From Methanobacteriota archaeon (lineage in GTDB: Archaea > Thermoplasmatota > Thermoplasmata > RBG-16-68-12), in assembly GCA_005878995.1 (NCBI GenBank), contig VBME01000160.1, positions 1-13,912 on the forward strand: a stretch of 13,912 nt of DNA, written 5' to 3'. The position numbers and the translations under genes are program-made. Within the stretch, counting starts at the first letter, position 1; each line of letters begins with the position of its first letter. Of this stretch, positions 4,104 to 11,768 are shown one piece after another. The notes beneath the pieces were generated by a model. The model was not told where the DNA came from. It ran no database searches and saw only the letters and a program-made list of their open reading frames with translations.

Positions 4104-6740
4104 ATGCTCGAGGCCCGCGGTGCGGACCGGATGTTTACGTTTGCCGCGGCCGGCGACATCGGAGGGACGAAGAATTCCATATCGACTTTGACTCGCCTCG
4201 GCCACTCGAACGCGAGCTTGTTTCTTGCCCTCGGGGATTTGAGCTATGGAGGGACCGGCTCCGAGGCGGCTTGGTGCAATCTCGTGATCAGTACGGCGGG
4301 CAGTCAACTCCCGTTCGAACTCATCGCCGGGAGCCACGAGGATAATGGGCCTGACGGCTTGATTGACAACTTCGTGCAGTGCCTTCCGGACCGAACCGGC
4401 GGAGTCCAAGGGCTGTACGGGAAGCAATATTACTTCGACTATCCGCAAACGAGCCCGCTCGTTCGGTTCATTCTGATTTCTCCCGGACTCACGTTCACCA
4501 ACGGAGGCAAGTACGGTTATGCGGTGGGATCAGCGAACTTCATGTGGGTCTCGAGCGCGATCGACGGAGCCCGATCGAACGGGATTCCTTGGGTCGTGGT
4601 CGGCATGCACGAGTTGTGCATTTCATCGGACGCGAACGCGTGCACCGTTGGTCAGGACCTCACGGACCTGCTGATTGACAAGCGCGTGGACCTCGTCCTT
4701 CAAGGGAACTCGCACACGTACCAGCGGAGCAAGCAGCTGACGTGTGCCCTGCGGACACTCTTCATCCCCGAGTGCATTTCGGGCGCAGGCTCTCCGGGCA
4801 CGTACACGAAGGGCGCCGGGACCGTGTTCGTCGTTGCAGGGACTGCCGGCAAGTCGATCAGCCCGATCAATCCGACCGATTCCGAAAACGCGTACTTCGC
4901 TCGGACCATGGGGTCCGAAACGACCGGCCTGGGGTATGGGTTTGTGTCGTACACGGTGACCCCGAACAACCTCTACATTCAGACATCGTTCTCGGGTGCG
5001 CAGTCGGATAGCGCCAGGATCATCACGGGCCCTGGCTCGGTTCCCACGCCGCCTCCGACGATTGCCGGATCGTCCTTCAGTTTCGCATCAACCGGGAGGT
5101 TCGCGCGAACCGCGGACACGGCCGCGACCTTGAACCGCATCGCATCATCGGGTACCGACTTCGCGCTCGCGAATGGGGACTTCAGCTACGCCGGCGCCGG
5201 GTCTGAGCCCGCATGGTGCAGCTTCGTAACGTCGCGAGTCGGTGCTTCATATGCGTTCGAGCTCGTCGCGGGGGACCACGAGGACAACGGCCCGGATGGT
5301 TTGATCGACAACTATGCCGCGTGCCTTCCGGACCACTTCGGATCTCTCACAGGCGTGTACGCCAAGCAATACTATTTCGATTACCCGGCGACGAGTCCTA
5401 CGGCACGCATGATCTCGATTTCCCCCGGGTTGACCTTCACGAACGGTGGCTCTTACGCGTACAAGGTCGGGACATCGAACCTCGCTTGGCTCATCACAGC
5501 CATCGATGGCGCTCGCGCGAGTGGAATCCCATGGGTCATCGTTGCGATGCACATGACCTGTTTTGGGACCGGGCCTAACCCTTGTGCCGTGGGACAAGAT
5601 CTCGTTGATGTCCTCACCGCCAAGCGCGTGGATCTGGTGTTGCAGGCCCAGGACGGTCTGTACCAGAGGACGAAGCAGCTCACCTGCGGGATTCGGACCC
5701 TGTATGTTTCCCAGTGTGTCGGCTTGGATGGCTCCGCGACCCAACCATACCGGAGGGGCAGCGGGACTGTGTTCGTCACAGAGGGCATGGGAGGGAAGGG
5801 GATCGAGTTGAGTAACACGGCCGACCCCGAGCTTCCGTACTTCGCGGAGACGATGGGAAAAGGCACGGTCGGCGCGGGTTTCGGATTTGTCAAGTACACG
5901 GTCACACCCGATCACATCACGGCGCAGACCTCGTTCGCGAACTCTTACTCGGACACGTTTAGCATCGTCGGCGTGCCGTCGGCGGATTTCGCGTTCAGCC
6001 CCGACTCTCCCATCGTCGGGGACTCGGTGAGCTTTACGGCGAGTGTGTTCGGAGGCGCCCCTCCATACACCTTCGCATGGGACTTCGGAGATGGGACAGG
6101 CGCGGCCGGCGGCGCGGCCTTGCATACGTACGGCGCACCAGGCACGTTCAACGTTGCACTCATGGTCACCGATGTCGGTGGCGCAGCGGCGCGGCGGGTC
6201 GTGAAATCCATTTTGGTGGCCGCGGCTCCCCTGGTCGCTGACTTTGCATTCAGTCCCGATTCCCCGATTGCCGGGGACCCCGTGGCATTCACGCCGAGCG
6301 TCGCCGGTGGCGTATCGCCGTACACCCTTTCCTGGGACTTCGGAGACGAATCGTCCGCGTCCGGCGACGCAGTCGCGCATGTGTACGGGTCCGCGGGCAC
6401 CTTTGACGTAACCCTGACGGTCCTGGACTCGGGCGGGGCATCAACGACGATCGTGAAATCGGTCACGGTTGCACCAACACCCCTCGTTGCGGACTTCACC
6501 GTAGATCCGGCGTCTCCCGGCGAAGGCGACATCGTGGCCTTCGTCGCCTCCGCCAACGGCGGCACGGGTCCGTTCTCATTCGCGTGGGATTTCGGGGATG
6601 GCAGCGTTGACTCAGGACCTTCCACAACCCACGTCTATGTAGCCGGAGCCTATACGGTGACGCTCATCGTGACCGATTCGGGCGGGGGGACGTTCTCCGT
6701 CTCGAAGACCGTCACCGTCGCCCGGTTGACCCAATCGTAG
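4104..6740 (+). CDS. Secreted tandem calcineurin-like phosphoesterase with three PKD domains
   Basis: Residues are counted from ATG 4104, though a signal peptide encoded upstream shows that translation starts earlier. Domain 1 (about 11-308) is a calcineurin-like metallophosphoesterase of the purple acid phosphatase kind: G-D-I-G (D18), G-D-L-S-Y (D45, Y48), G-S-H-E-D (76-80), G-M-H-E (H169) and G-N-S-H-T-Y-Q-R (201-208). The usual Asn of GNH is Ser77 and the first His of GHxH is Asn202, so one metal site is altered. Domain 2 (about 325-623) is a clear copy but has lost more ligands: Asp to Arg332 in the first motif and A-Q-D-G in place of GHxH (515-518), so it is probably inactive. Three PKD domains follow (about 626-706, 711-790, 795-873), each with W-D-F-G-D. 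There is no C-terminal membrane helix, so the protein is probably released or wall-associated. The substrate is unknown. Confidence 0.85.
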   Translation: MLEARGADRMFTFAAAGDIGGTKNSISTLTRLGHSNASLFLALGDLSYGGTGSEAAWCNLVISTAGSQLPFELIAGSHEDNGPDGLIDNFVQCLPDRTGGVQGLYGKQYYFDYPQTSPLVRFILISPGLTFTNGGKYGYAVGSANFMWVSSAIDGARSNGIPWVVVGMHELCISSDANACTVGQDLTDLLIDKRVDLVLQGNSHTYQRSKQLTCALRTLFIPECISGAGSPGTYTKGAGTVFVVAGTAGKSISPINPTDSENAYFARTMGSETTGLGYGFVSYTVTPNNLYIQTSFSGAQSDSARIITGPGSVPTPPPTIAGSSFSFASTGRFARTADTAATLNRIASSGTDFALANGDFSYAGAGSEPAWCSFVTSRVGASYAFELVAGDHEDNGPDGLIDNYAACLPDHFGSLTGVYAKQYYFDYPATSPTARMISISPGLTFTNGGSYAYKVGTSNLAWLITAIDGARASGIPWVIVAMHMTCFGTGPNPCAVGQDLVDVLTAKRVDLVLQAQDGLYQRTKQLTCGIRTLYVSQCVGLDGSATQPYRRGSGTVFVTEGMGGKGIELSNTADPELPYFAETMGKGTVGAGFGFVKYTVTPDHITAQTSFANSYSDTFSIVGVPSADFAFSPDSPIVGDSVSFTASVFGGAPPYTFAWDFGDGTGAAGGAALHTYGAPGTFNVALMVTDVGGAAARRVVKSILVAAAPLVADFAFSPDSPIAGDPVAFTPSVAGGVSPYTLSWDFGDESSASGDAVAHVYGSAGTFDVTLTVLDSGGASTTIVKSVTVAPTPLVADFTVDPASPGEGDIVAFVASANGGTGPFSFAWDFGDGSVDSGPSTTHVYVAGAYTVTLIVTDSGGGTFSVSKTVTVARLTQS

Positions 6741-6772
6741 ATTCGGTCCTGGCCCGAAACGTCCGGCACCGG

Positions 6773-7438
6773 CTACAGGTCGAGTCCTGCCGCCCGCAGA
6801 ATCGCGTCACGCACGCGTTCCGGCGCCTGGCTTGCATCGATCCGGACCATGGACAGCCGCTCCCTGAGCTGGTCGTACTCCCGGACAAAGACACGGAGCC
6901 GCGGGAGGCTCCACTCGCGTTTGCGGATGAGCGCCTGTTCCGGCGCGATTTCGAGCAATACCGCGAGGTCGGGCGGCGGGTTCATGCCGACGAAAATGTT
7001 CTCAAGGCCCGCGAAGAGGGGACCCCAGGAACGCATGTACGCGAGGACGTCCGCGACGTACCGATCCGCGACGACAATTCGATTCGCTTTGAACGAGGCG
7101 GAGAGTTTCAGGCGGACGTACACGTAGTCGAGGATCGTGAGGGCCTGATACGCGGTCCGCGACCATCGGTGTCGGTCCCACTCATCCATAGAGCGACCGA
7201 TTCGCTTCCAAAGGGATTCGTAGAGAGCCGCAAACGAGATTCCGGGCCGGCTCTCGGGTTTGTACCATGGTTGGCGGTGGCCATAGAAGTAAGTGGCTTG
7301 GAAACCACGTTCTCGAAACACAGACACGACGTTGTGGGCCACCGTCGTCTTCCCCGTCCCGTCGATGCCCGAGATCGAAATGAGAATGCCTCGGCTCGCG
7401 AGGCGCTCCGACCAACTCGAGGGCAGGGGCCGTTTCAC
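6773..7438 (-). CDS. Thymidylate-kinase-like P-loop kinase
   Basis: This P-loop kinase of the thymidylate kinase fold is about 221 residues from GTG 7438. It has the Walker A loop G-I-D-G-T-G-K-T near its N-terminus, the motif A-T-Y-F-Y-G-H-R after the first helix, a D-R-Y motif (A-D-R-Y-V-A-D-V-L-A-Y) in the position of the family's DR(Y/F), the strand L-A-V-L-L-E-I and an Arg-rich lid region (I-R-K-R-E-W). True thymidylate kinases make dTDP from dTMP. The Y-F-Y-G-H-R segment is shared with the fusion protein at 11769-13016, so both may act on another substrate in glycan or lipid metabolism. The frame is open further upstream to 7798, but that part has no recognisable domain. TTG 7480 is an alternative start, and neither has a clear ribosome site. 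It is convergent with the phosphoesterase gene, 32 bases away. Confidence 0.78.
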   Translation of the reverse strand: MKRPLPSSWSERLASRGILISISGIDGTGKTTVAHNVVSVFRERGFQATYFYGHRQPWYKPESRPGISFAALYESLWKRIGRSMDEWDRHRWSRTAYQALTILDYVYVRLKLSASFKANRIVVADRYVADVLAYMRSWGPLFAGLENIFVGMNPPPDLAVLLEIAPEQALIRKREWSLPRLRVFVREYDQLRERLSMVRIDASQAPERVRDAILRAAGLDL

Positions 7439-7488
7439 GGATGGTGGCGTTTCGACGGACCCGAGTATCGGAACGAACAAGACCCATG

Positions 7489-7504
7489 CCGGTTTCCGAA
7501 CCGG
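7489..7504 (-). promoter_or_regulatory. Inverted repeat upstream of the kinase start
   Basis: CCGGTT-TCCG-AACCGG is a perfect six-base inverted repeat with a four-base spacer. It lies 8 bases before the alternative TTG 7480 and 50 bases before GTG 7438 of the minus-strand kinase. It could be an operator or leader hairpin; it may also be chance. Confidence 0.3.
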
Positions 7505-7795
7505 ATGAGGTTCCCGCTTTCGGAATCGGCGAGGTTGTTCTCCTGCTAATGATTGGACCCTTTGTGAATCTTCAGGTGCGCCGGTTGAATGGCGTTTCGA
7601 GAAGTCTCTCCCCGTGCGGTTAGGAACGGTCAGCCAGCGCGGGGACACATCGCTCGCAGAGTGATGAGGACAGCCGGGCTTCAAATTGCGTTCGGTCGCC
7701 GGAGACGTTCGGAAACCCCTCGAGCCCAGCTGCGCCGCGTCTGGGACTTGCAAAGGATACCGGGACAAAGACCAGGTTTTGTCGCTGGGGCCGGA

Positions 7796-7803
7796 CATTT
7801 ATC
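7796..7803 (+). promoter_or_regulatory. TATA-like box for the second phosphoesterase gene
   Basis: CATTTATC in GC-rich DNA would place a transcription start near 7825. This leaves a leader of about 45 bases that contains the GGAGG site at 7860-7864, five bases before GTG 7870. Confidence 0.4.
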
Positions 7804-7869
7804 ATTGCCTATCAGAAGTGGTAGTCAACGATGGACATTAAAGCCAAGCCTTGATACCCGGAGGTTGCG

Positions 7870-10404
7870 GTGGGGCCGCACTCCATGCTCGAAGGGTGCG
7901 CGAAGGACAACCGCAACGGCACGGCCGCGATCCTCGGGTTCCTTTTCCTACTCCTCGGAGCGATTGCGTCGGGCGCACCCTTCTCCGCTCCCACCCGACT
8001 CTCCATCGACCCGAGCATCTCCGTTGCCTCGGCCAGTGGGTTCACCTCAACCATATCGTCGGGGACCTACTTCGACTATGTTCTCATTATCGTGATGGAG
8101 AATCACGCGATCTGCGACATCCTCACGTCGTGCGGCGGCACCGGCACGTACATGACGACCTTCGCGAACGCACACGGGCTGGCCACGAAGTATGTTGACT
8201 GCAACAGGCCGAGCCTCCCGAACTACCTGTGCCTGGCGGGAGGCCAGGACTTCGGTTGTGGCGGCTACGATGGAAATCCCCACTCGAACACCTGCACGAA
8301 TCTCGCTTGGAAATCCAAGAACATCGTGGACCTTCTCGTCAACGCAAGTCTGACGTGGAAGGCGTACATGGAAGACATGCCGAGCAGCTGTTACGGCAGC
8401 AACTCGGGCCGGTATGCGGTCCGCCACAATCCGTTCGTCTACTTCAGCAACATCGTCAACAACGGAACCCGATGCAGTCGCGTCGTCCCTGCCGGGAGTG
8501 GGGACAGCGCGCTGTTGAACGACCTCGCCTCGACGTCGACCGCTTCGAACTACATGTGGCTCACGCCGAACTTGTGCAACGACATGCACGACTGTTCCGT
8601 GGCGACGGGGGACACCTACTTGAAGGGCCTCCTGCCGCAGATTCTCAACAGCACGGTGTTCGCGACGACGCGGGCCGCCCTCCTCATCGCGTTCGATGAA
8701 GACAGCGGAGGCAAGGGTGCCCCCTACATGTACACCGTTTGGGCCGGTCCCACGGCGAAGACCACATACACGTCCGCCGCCGCGTACAACCACTTTTCGG
8801 TCCTGTCGACCCTCGAGTTGAACTGGAACCTGCCCTACCTGACGTCGCACGACCAAGGCGCGCCGAACATGAGTGAGTTCTTCACGACATCTTCGAAGGG
8901 CCCCACCGCACGATTCACCTATTCCCCGGCGTGGCCGCAGGCGAACGCCACAGTGACCTTCGACGCCTCCGCTTCCACCGATTCCGATCCGAACGCGACC
9001 CTGCAGTTCCGTTGGGACTGGACGAACGATGGCACGTGGGACACCCCTTGGAACGGCACGCCCACGGCGGGACACCCCTACGCCGCCGAAGGCACGTACA
9101 CATGCCACCTCGAAGTCCAGGACAGCTTCGGCTTCACGGCGAATGCGACCCACACCGTTGTGGTAGACAGCACGCCGCCGAACACCGCAGCGTCTCTGTC
9201 GGGGACGACCGGCTCGAACGGGTGGTATCGCAGCTCGGTGAAAGTGACGTTAACCGCGACGGATCCGCTGAGCGGAGTCGCGTCGACCTTCTATCGCGTG
9301 GACGCGGGCGCGTGGAAGAAATATGCCGCGGCCGTGACGGTCGGTGGAGACGGATCCCACACCGTCGATTACAACTCGACCGATCGAGCGGGGAACGTCG
9401 AAACGATCCGCTCGACTCCGTTCAAGCTTGATACCATTGCTCCGAGCACCGCCGCGAGTTTGAGTGGCACGTTGGGCGGGAACGGCACGTACTACGTGGG
9501 CCCAGTGAATGTCACGCTCACCGCGACGGATGCGACGAGCGGCGTCGCGTCGACGACGTATCGGGTTGACGGCGGTCCCTCGGTAACGTACATCTCGACC
9601 TTCACGGTGAGCGGGAATGGAACTCACACGGTGGCTTTCTCAGCGACGGACAACGCAGGGAACGTAGAGACGACGAAGAACGTGGTCGTCCAGATCGGGA
9701 AACTGATCGCGTCTCCGCCGACGACCACCCTCGACGTCAACGGGTCTTCTGGGACCAACGGATGGTACGTAACGAGCTCCACCGCCACGTTGAATGCGAC
9801 CAGCCCTTCCGGCTCCGCGGTGTCGATCGAGTATCGATTGGACGGAGGGCCATGGAGCGCGTACACAGCCCCCCTTGCCCTCGGCGACGGCGTCCACGTG
9901 GTGGACTACAATGCGACCGATGCGAATGGCATGAAAGAGGCCACGAAGACCGCGACCGTTCGTGTAGACAGTATCGCGCCGGCCCTGTGGGGCCTCGAGC
10001 CGTCCGGGCGGTCGTCCACCTCCAACGTGACCATCTCCTGGCGATCGTCGGATGGCGGCTCCGGGCTGAGCCGGTTTGAGATGAGCGTCGACGGCGCCCC
10101 GTTCCAGTCGATCGGAATGAGTTCGAGCCTGTCTCTCAATCTGCCCGACGGAGGACACAACGTTTGGATTCGGGCTATCGATGTCGCGGGCAACGTCGCG
10201 ACCCAAGTCGTCTCGTTCCGGGTCGACACGAACCCGTTCAGCTTGACCGGCCCATACTACGGCGTGCCATTGTTGCTGCTCATCCTCGTCCCGATCTGGG
10301 CCTTGATCGCGGGCGCTCGCCGGCGCCGCCGGCGGAGGCGGGCGAGAGCATCGCAGAGAAGCATCTACGTGGCACGGCAACCCGTCTACAACGGGAAGCG
10401 TTAA
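7870..10404 (+). CDS. Surface phosphoesterase (AcpA/phospholipase C type) with PKD and OmpL47-like repeats, membrane anchored
   Basis: The 844-residue protein begins with a signal sequence (hydrophobic core about 18-35). The catalytic domain (about 66-338) resembles the phosphoesterase family of phospholipase C and AcpA acid phosphatases: V-L-I-I-V-M-E-N-H (71-79) with a metal-binding Glu-Asn, R-P-S-L-P-N-Y (113-119) with the likely Ser nucleophile, N-D-M-H-D (237-241), A-F-D-E-D-S (274-279) and Y-N-H-F-S (306-310). A PKD-like domain follows (about 345-432; W-D-W and a G-T-Y strand). Then come at least three OmpL47-like repeats (about 436-521, 525-609, 617-700; pattern Y-R-V-D-G-G ... D-G-x-H-T-V ... 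S-T-D-x-A-G-N) and a divergent fourth (703-786). One membrane helix (about 797-816) and eight consecutive Arg (817-824) anchor the C-terminus. GTG 7870 was chosen because GGAGG lies five bases before it; ATG 7885 is the alternative. The natural substrate is unknown. Confidence 0.85.
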   Translation: MGPHSMLEGCAKDNRNGTAAILGFLFLLLGAIASGAPFSAPTRLSIDPSISVASASGFTSTISSGTYFDYVLIIVMENHAICDILTSCGGTGTYMTTFANAHGLATKYVDCNRPSLPNYLCLAGGQDFGCGGYDGNPHSNTCTNLAWKSKNIVDLLVNASLTWKAYMEDMPSSCYGSNSGRYAVRHNPFVYFSNIVNNGTRCSRVVPAGSGDSALLNDLASTSTASNYMWLTPNLCNDMHDCSVATGDTYLKGLLPQILNSTVFATTRAALLIAFDEDSGGKGAPYMYTVWAGPTAKTTYTSAAAYNHFSVLSTLELNWNLPYLTSHDQGAPNMSEFFTTSSKGPTARFTYSPAWPQANATVTFDASASTDSDPNATLQFRWDWTNDGTWDTPWNGTPTAGHPYAAEGTYTCHLEVQDSFGFTANATHTVVVDSTPPNTAASLSGTTGSNGWYRSSVKVTLTATDPLSGVASTFYRVDAGAWKKYAAAVTVGGDGSHTVDYNSTDRAGNVETIRSTPFKLDTIAPSTAASLSGTLGGNGTYYVGPVNVTLTATDATSGVASTTYRVDGGPSVTYISTFTVSGNGTHTVAFSATDNAGNVETTKNVVVQIGKLIASPPTTTLDVNGSSGTNGWYVTSSTATLNATSPSGSAVSIEYRLDGGPWSAYTAPLALGDGVHVVDYNATDANGMKEATKTATVRVDSIAPALWGLEPSGRSSTSNVTISWRSSDGGSGLSRFEMSVDGAPFQSIGMSSSLSLNLPDGGHNVWIRAIDVAGNVATQVVSFRVDTNPFSLTGPYYGVPLLLLILVPIWALIAGARRRRRRRRARASQRSIYVARQPVYNGKR

Positions 10405-10431
10405 GACCTGTCCCACCATCGTATCCGATAA

Positions 10432-11730
10432 TTGGGGGACGGGCGAAGGCTGGAGCTTAAAGCGCTTGCTCGTCTGCGGGAGACCCTCGCGACGTCCCTG
10501 TTCCGGAACTCGTTCTTCCTGCTCGTCCGCTCGTTCCTCAACTACGGGATCGGATTCCTGTTCTGGCTCATCGTTGCTCACTTCTACCACGACGCGGAGG
10601 TCGGCGTCTCCGCCGCGATGTTGAGCGCTCTCCTCCTCCTCGCTCGGGGGGCGGCGCTCGGCCTGCCCACGGGATTGCTCCGGTACCTTCCTCCCGAGCA
10701 GGACAAGGCGGGCCTTCTGAACGGGGTGTTTACCCTCTCGGTGATCACTTCGATTCCTCTCGGACTCGCGTTTCTGGCTGGGCTGAGCCTGTGGGCGCCC
10801 CCCCTCTCCGCCCCCCTCGGGGATCCGATCCTCGCGGCGGTCTTCCTCACGTCGCTCGTCTTCTTCACGCTCGACGGCGCGATGGACAACGCCTTCGTCG
10901 CCGCGCGGCGCTCCGACTACGGGATGATTCGCTCGACCATTTTCTACGTCCTCCGCTTGCCGCTTTCGATCGCCGTCGTGGGTTTCGGGGTTTTTGGGAT
11001 CATGTTCTCGTGGACCATCGCGCTCGTCGTCTCCGTCGTCGTGATGGGCTTCCTGCTCGTCCGGTTCTACCCGGGATACCGGCCCCGGCTCACGATTCGC
11101 CGGATCCGGTCGACGGGGATCATCGGGTTCAGCCTTTGGACGAACGCGACGGGCATCGTTCAGGGTGCCGCGGTGTTCTTGCTCCCCCTCATGATCATCA
11201 ACGTGCTGGGCGCCTCGCCGTCCGCGTACTTCTACGCCGCGTACTCGCTTGCGAGCCTGCTCTATCTGGTTCCCGTCTCCTTCACGACGGCGCTCCTCGT
11301 CGAGGGATCCCATCCCGGAACGAGTTACGTCCGCGACGTCCGCGCGACGTTGCGTTACTCGGTCCCGATCCTCGGAGCCGCGATGGTTGGCACGCTTGTC
11401 TTGGGGCTTCCGATTCTCGAGCTGTTCGGACCGAGATACACGAACGCATTCGACAGCCTGCTTCTCATGGTGTTCGCAAGTCCCGTGATTCTCCTCACTT
11501 CCGTCTACACGACGGACCTCCGAGTGGGGAAGCGGGTTCGTCCTATCTTCTACATCACGGCGATCTCCTCCGCGTTCACGCTCCTGGCGGCGTATCTCTT
11601 GCTTCCCTCGATGGGGATCGTCGGCGCGGCGATCGGCTTTGTGGCGGGGCAGGTGCTCGCCATCCCGCTGTACATGCTCGAGAAGCGCCGATCGGCCCGA
11701 GCGAGTCCGAGCCGCGTCGTTGCGTCGTGA
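10432..11730 (+). CDS. Polysaccharide flippase-like membrane protein (MOP superfamily)
   Basis: The 432-residue protein has about 12 membrane helices and resembles Wzx-type flippases of the MOP superfamily, which move lipid-linked oligosaccharides across the membrane. The first helix pair is typical: F-R-N-S-F-F-L-L-V-R-S-F-L-N-Y-G-I-G, then the W-L-I-V-A-H-F-Y stretch, and a second helix ending in G-L-P-T-G-L-L-R-Y-L-P-P-E. Later helices include S-L-W-T-N-A-T-G-I-V-Q-G-A-A-V-F-L-L-P and P-S-A-Y-F-Y-A-A-Y-S-L-A-S. It is slightly short for the family (often 450-500). TTG 10432 is the only standard start before the first helix; there is no ribosome site. It begins 27 bases after the phosphoesterase stop, so it may share its transcript or be leaderless. 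With the convergent kinase genes it suggests a surface glycan locus. Confidence 0.83.
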   Translation: MGDGRRLELKALARLRETLATSLFRNSFFLLVRSFLNYGIGFLFWLIVAHFYHDAEVGVSAAMLSALLLLARGAALGLPTGLLRYLPPEQDKAGLLNGVFTLSVITSIPLGLAFLAGLSLWAPPLSAPLGDPILAAVFLTSLVFFTLDGAMDNAFVAARRSDYGMIRSTIFYVLRLPLSIAVVGFGVFGIMFSWTIALVVSVVVMGFLLVRFYPGYRPRLTIRRIRSTGIIGFSLWTNATGIVQGAAVFLLPLMIINVLGASPSAYFYAAYSLASLLYLVPVSFTTALLVEGSHPGTSYVRDVRATLRYSVPILGAAMVGTLVLGLPILELFGPRYTNAFDSLLLMVFASPVILLTSVYTTDLRVGKRVRPIFYITAISSAFTLLAAYLLLPSMGIVGAAIGFVAGQVLAIPLYMLEKRRSARASPSRVVAS

Positions 11731-11768
11731 CAGGCCGAGCGCCGAATTAGCGCATTCCAGACAGCGGT

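Larger units (their letters stand above)
7439..7869. other. Non-coding stretch between divergent genes
   Basis: About 430 bases separate the kinase (-) and the second phosphoesterase (+), so both promoters should be here. I see a hairpin CCGGTT / AACCGG at 7489-7504, a TATA-like box at 7796-7803 and GGAGG at 7860-7864. Short open frames exist on both strands, but none shows recognisable domains or a credible ribosome site. No nucleotidyltransferase remnant related to the fusion at 11769-13016 was found. Confidence 0.5.

Noticed and set aside
3341..4180. Minus-strand open frame of 279 codons
   Set aside because: It covers the winged-helix gene and the signal peptide region in antisense; the plus-strand products are recognisable and this one is not.
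5247..6380. Minus-strand open frame of 377 codons
   Set aside because: It is antisense to the duplicated phosphoesterase and PKD region, rich in Arg and Gly, and without recognisable motifs.
7441..7623. Short plus-strand frame with a hydrophobic stretch in the 7439-7869 gap
   Set aside because: It has no ribosome site or recognisable domain, and the hydrophobic run is short and isolated.
7439..7798. 120-codon N-terminal extension of the thymidylate-kinase-like gene
   Set aside because: The frame is open but low-complexity and unlike any domain; homology to the paralogue begins only around the GTG 7438 region.
8047..9153. Minus-strand open frame of 368 codons
   Set aside because: It is antisense to the catalytic domain of the second phosphoesterase, whose plus-strand reading has clear active-site motifs.
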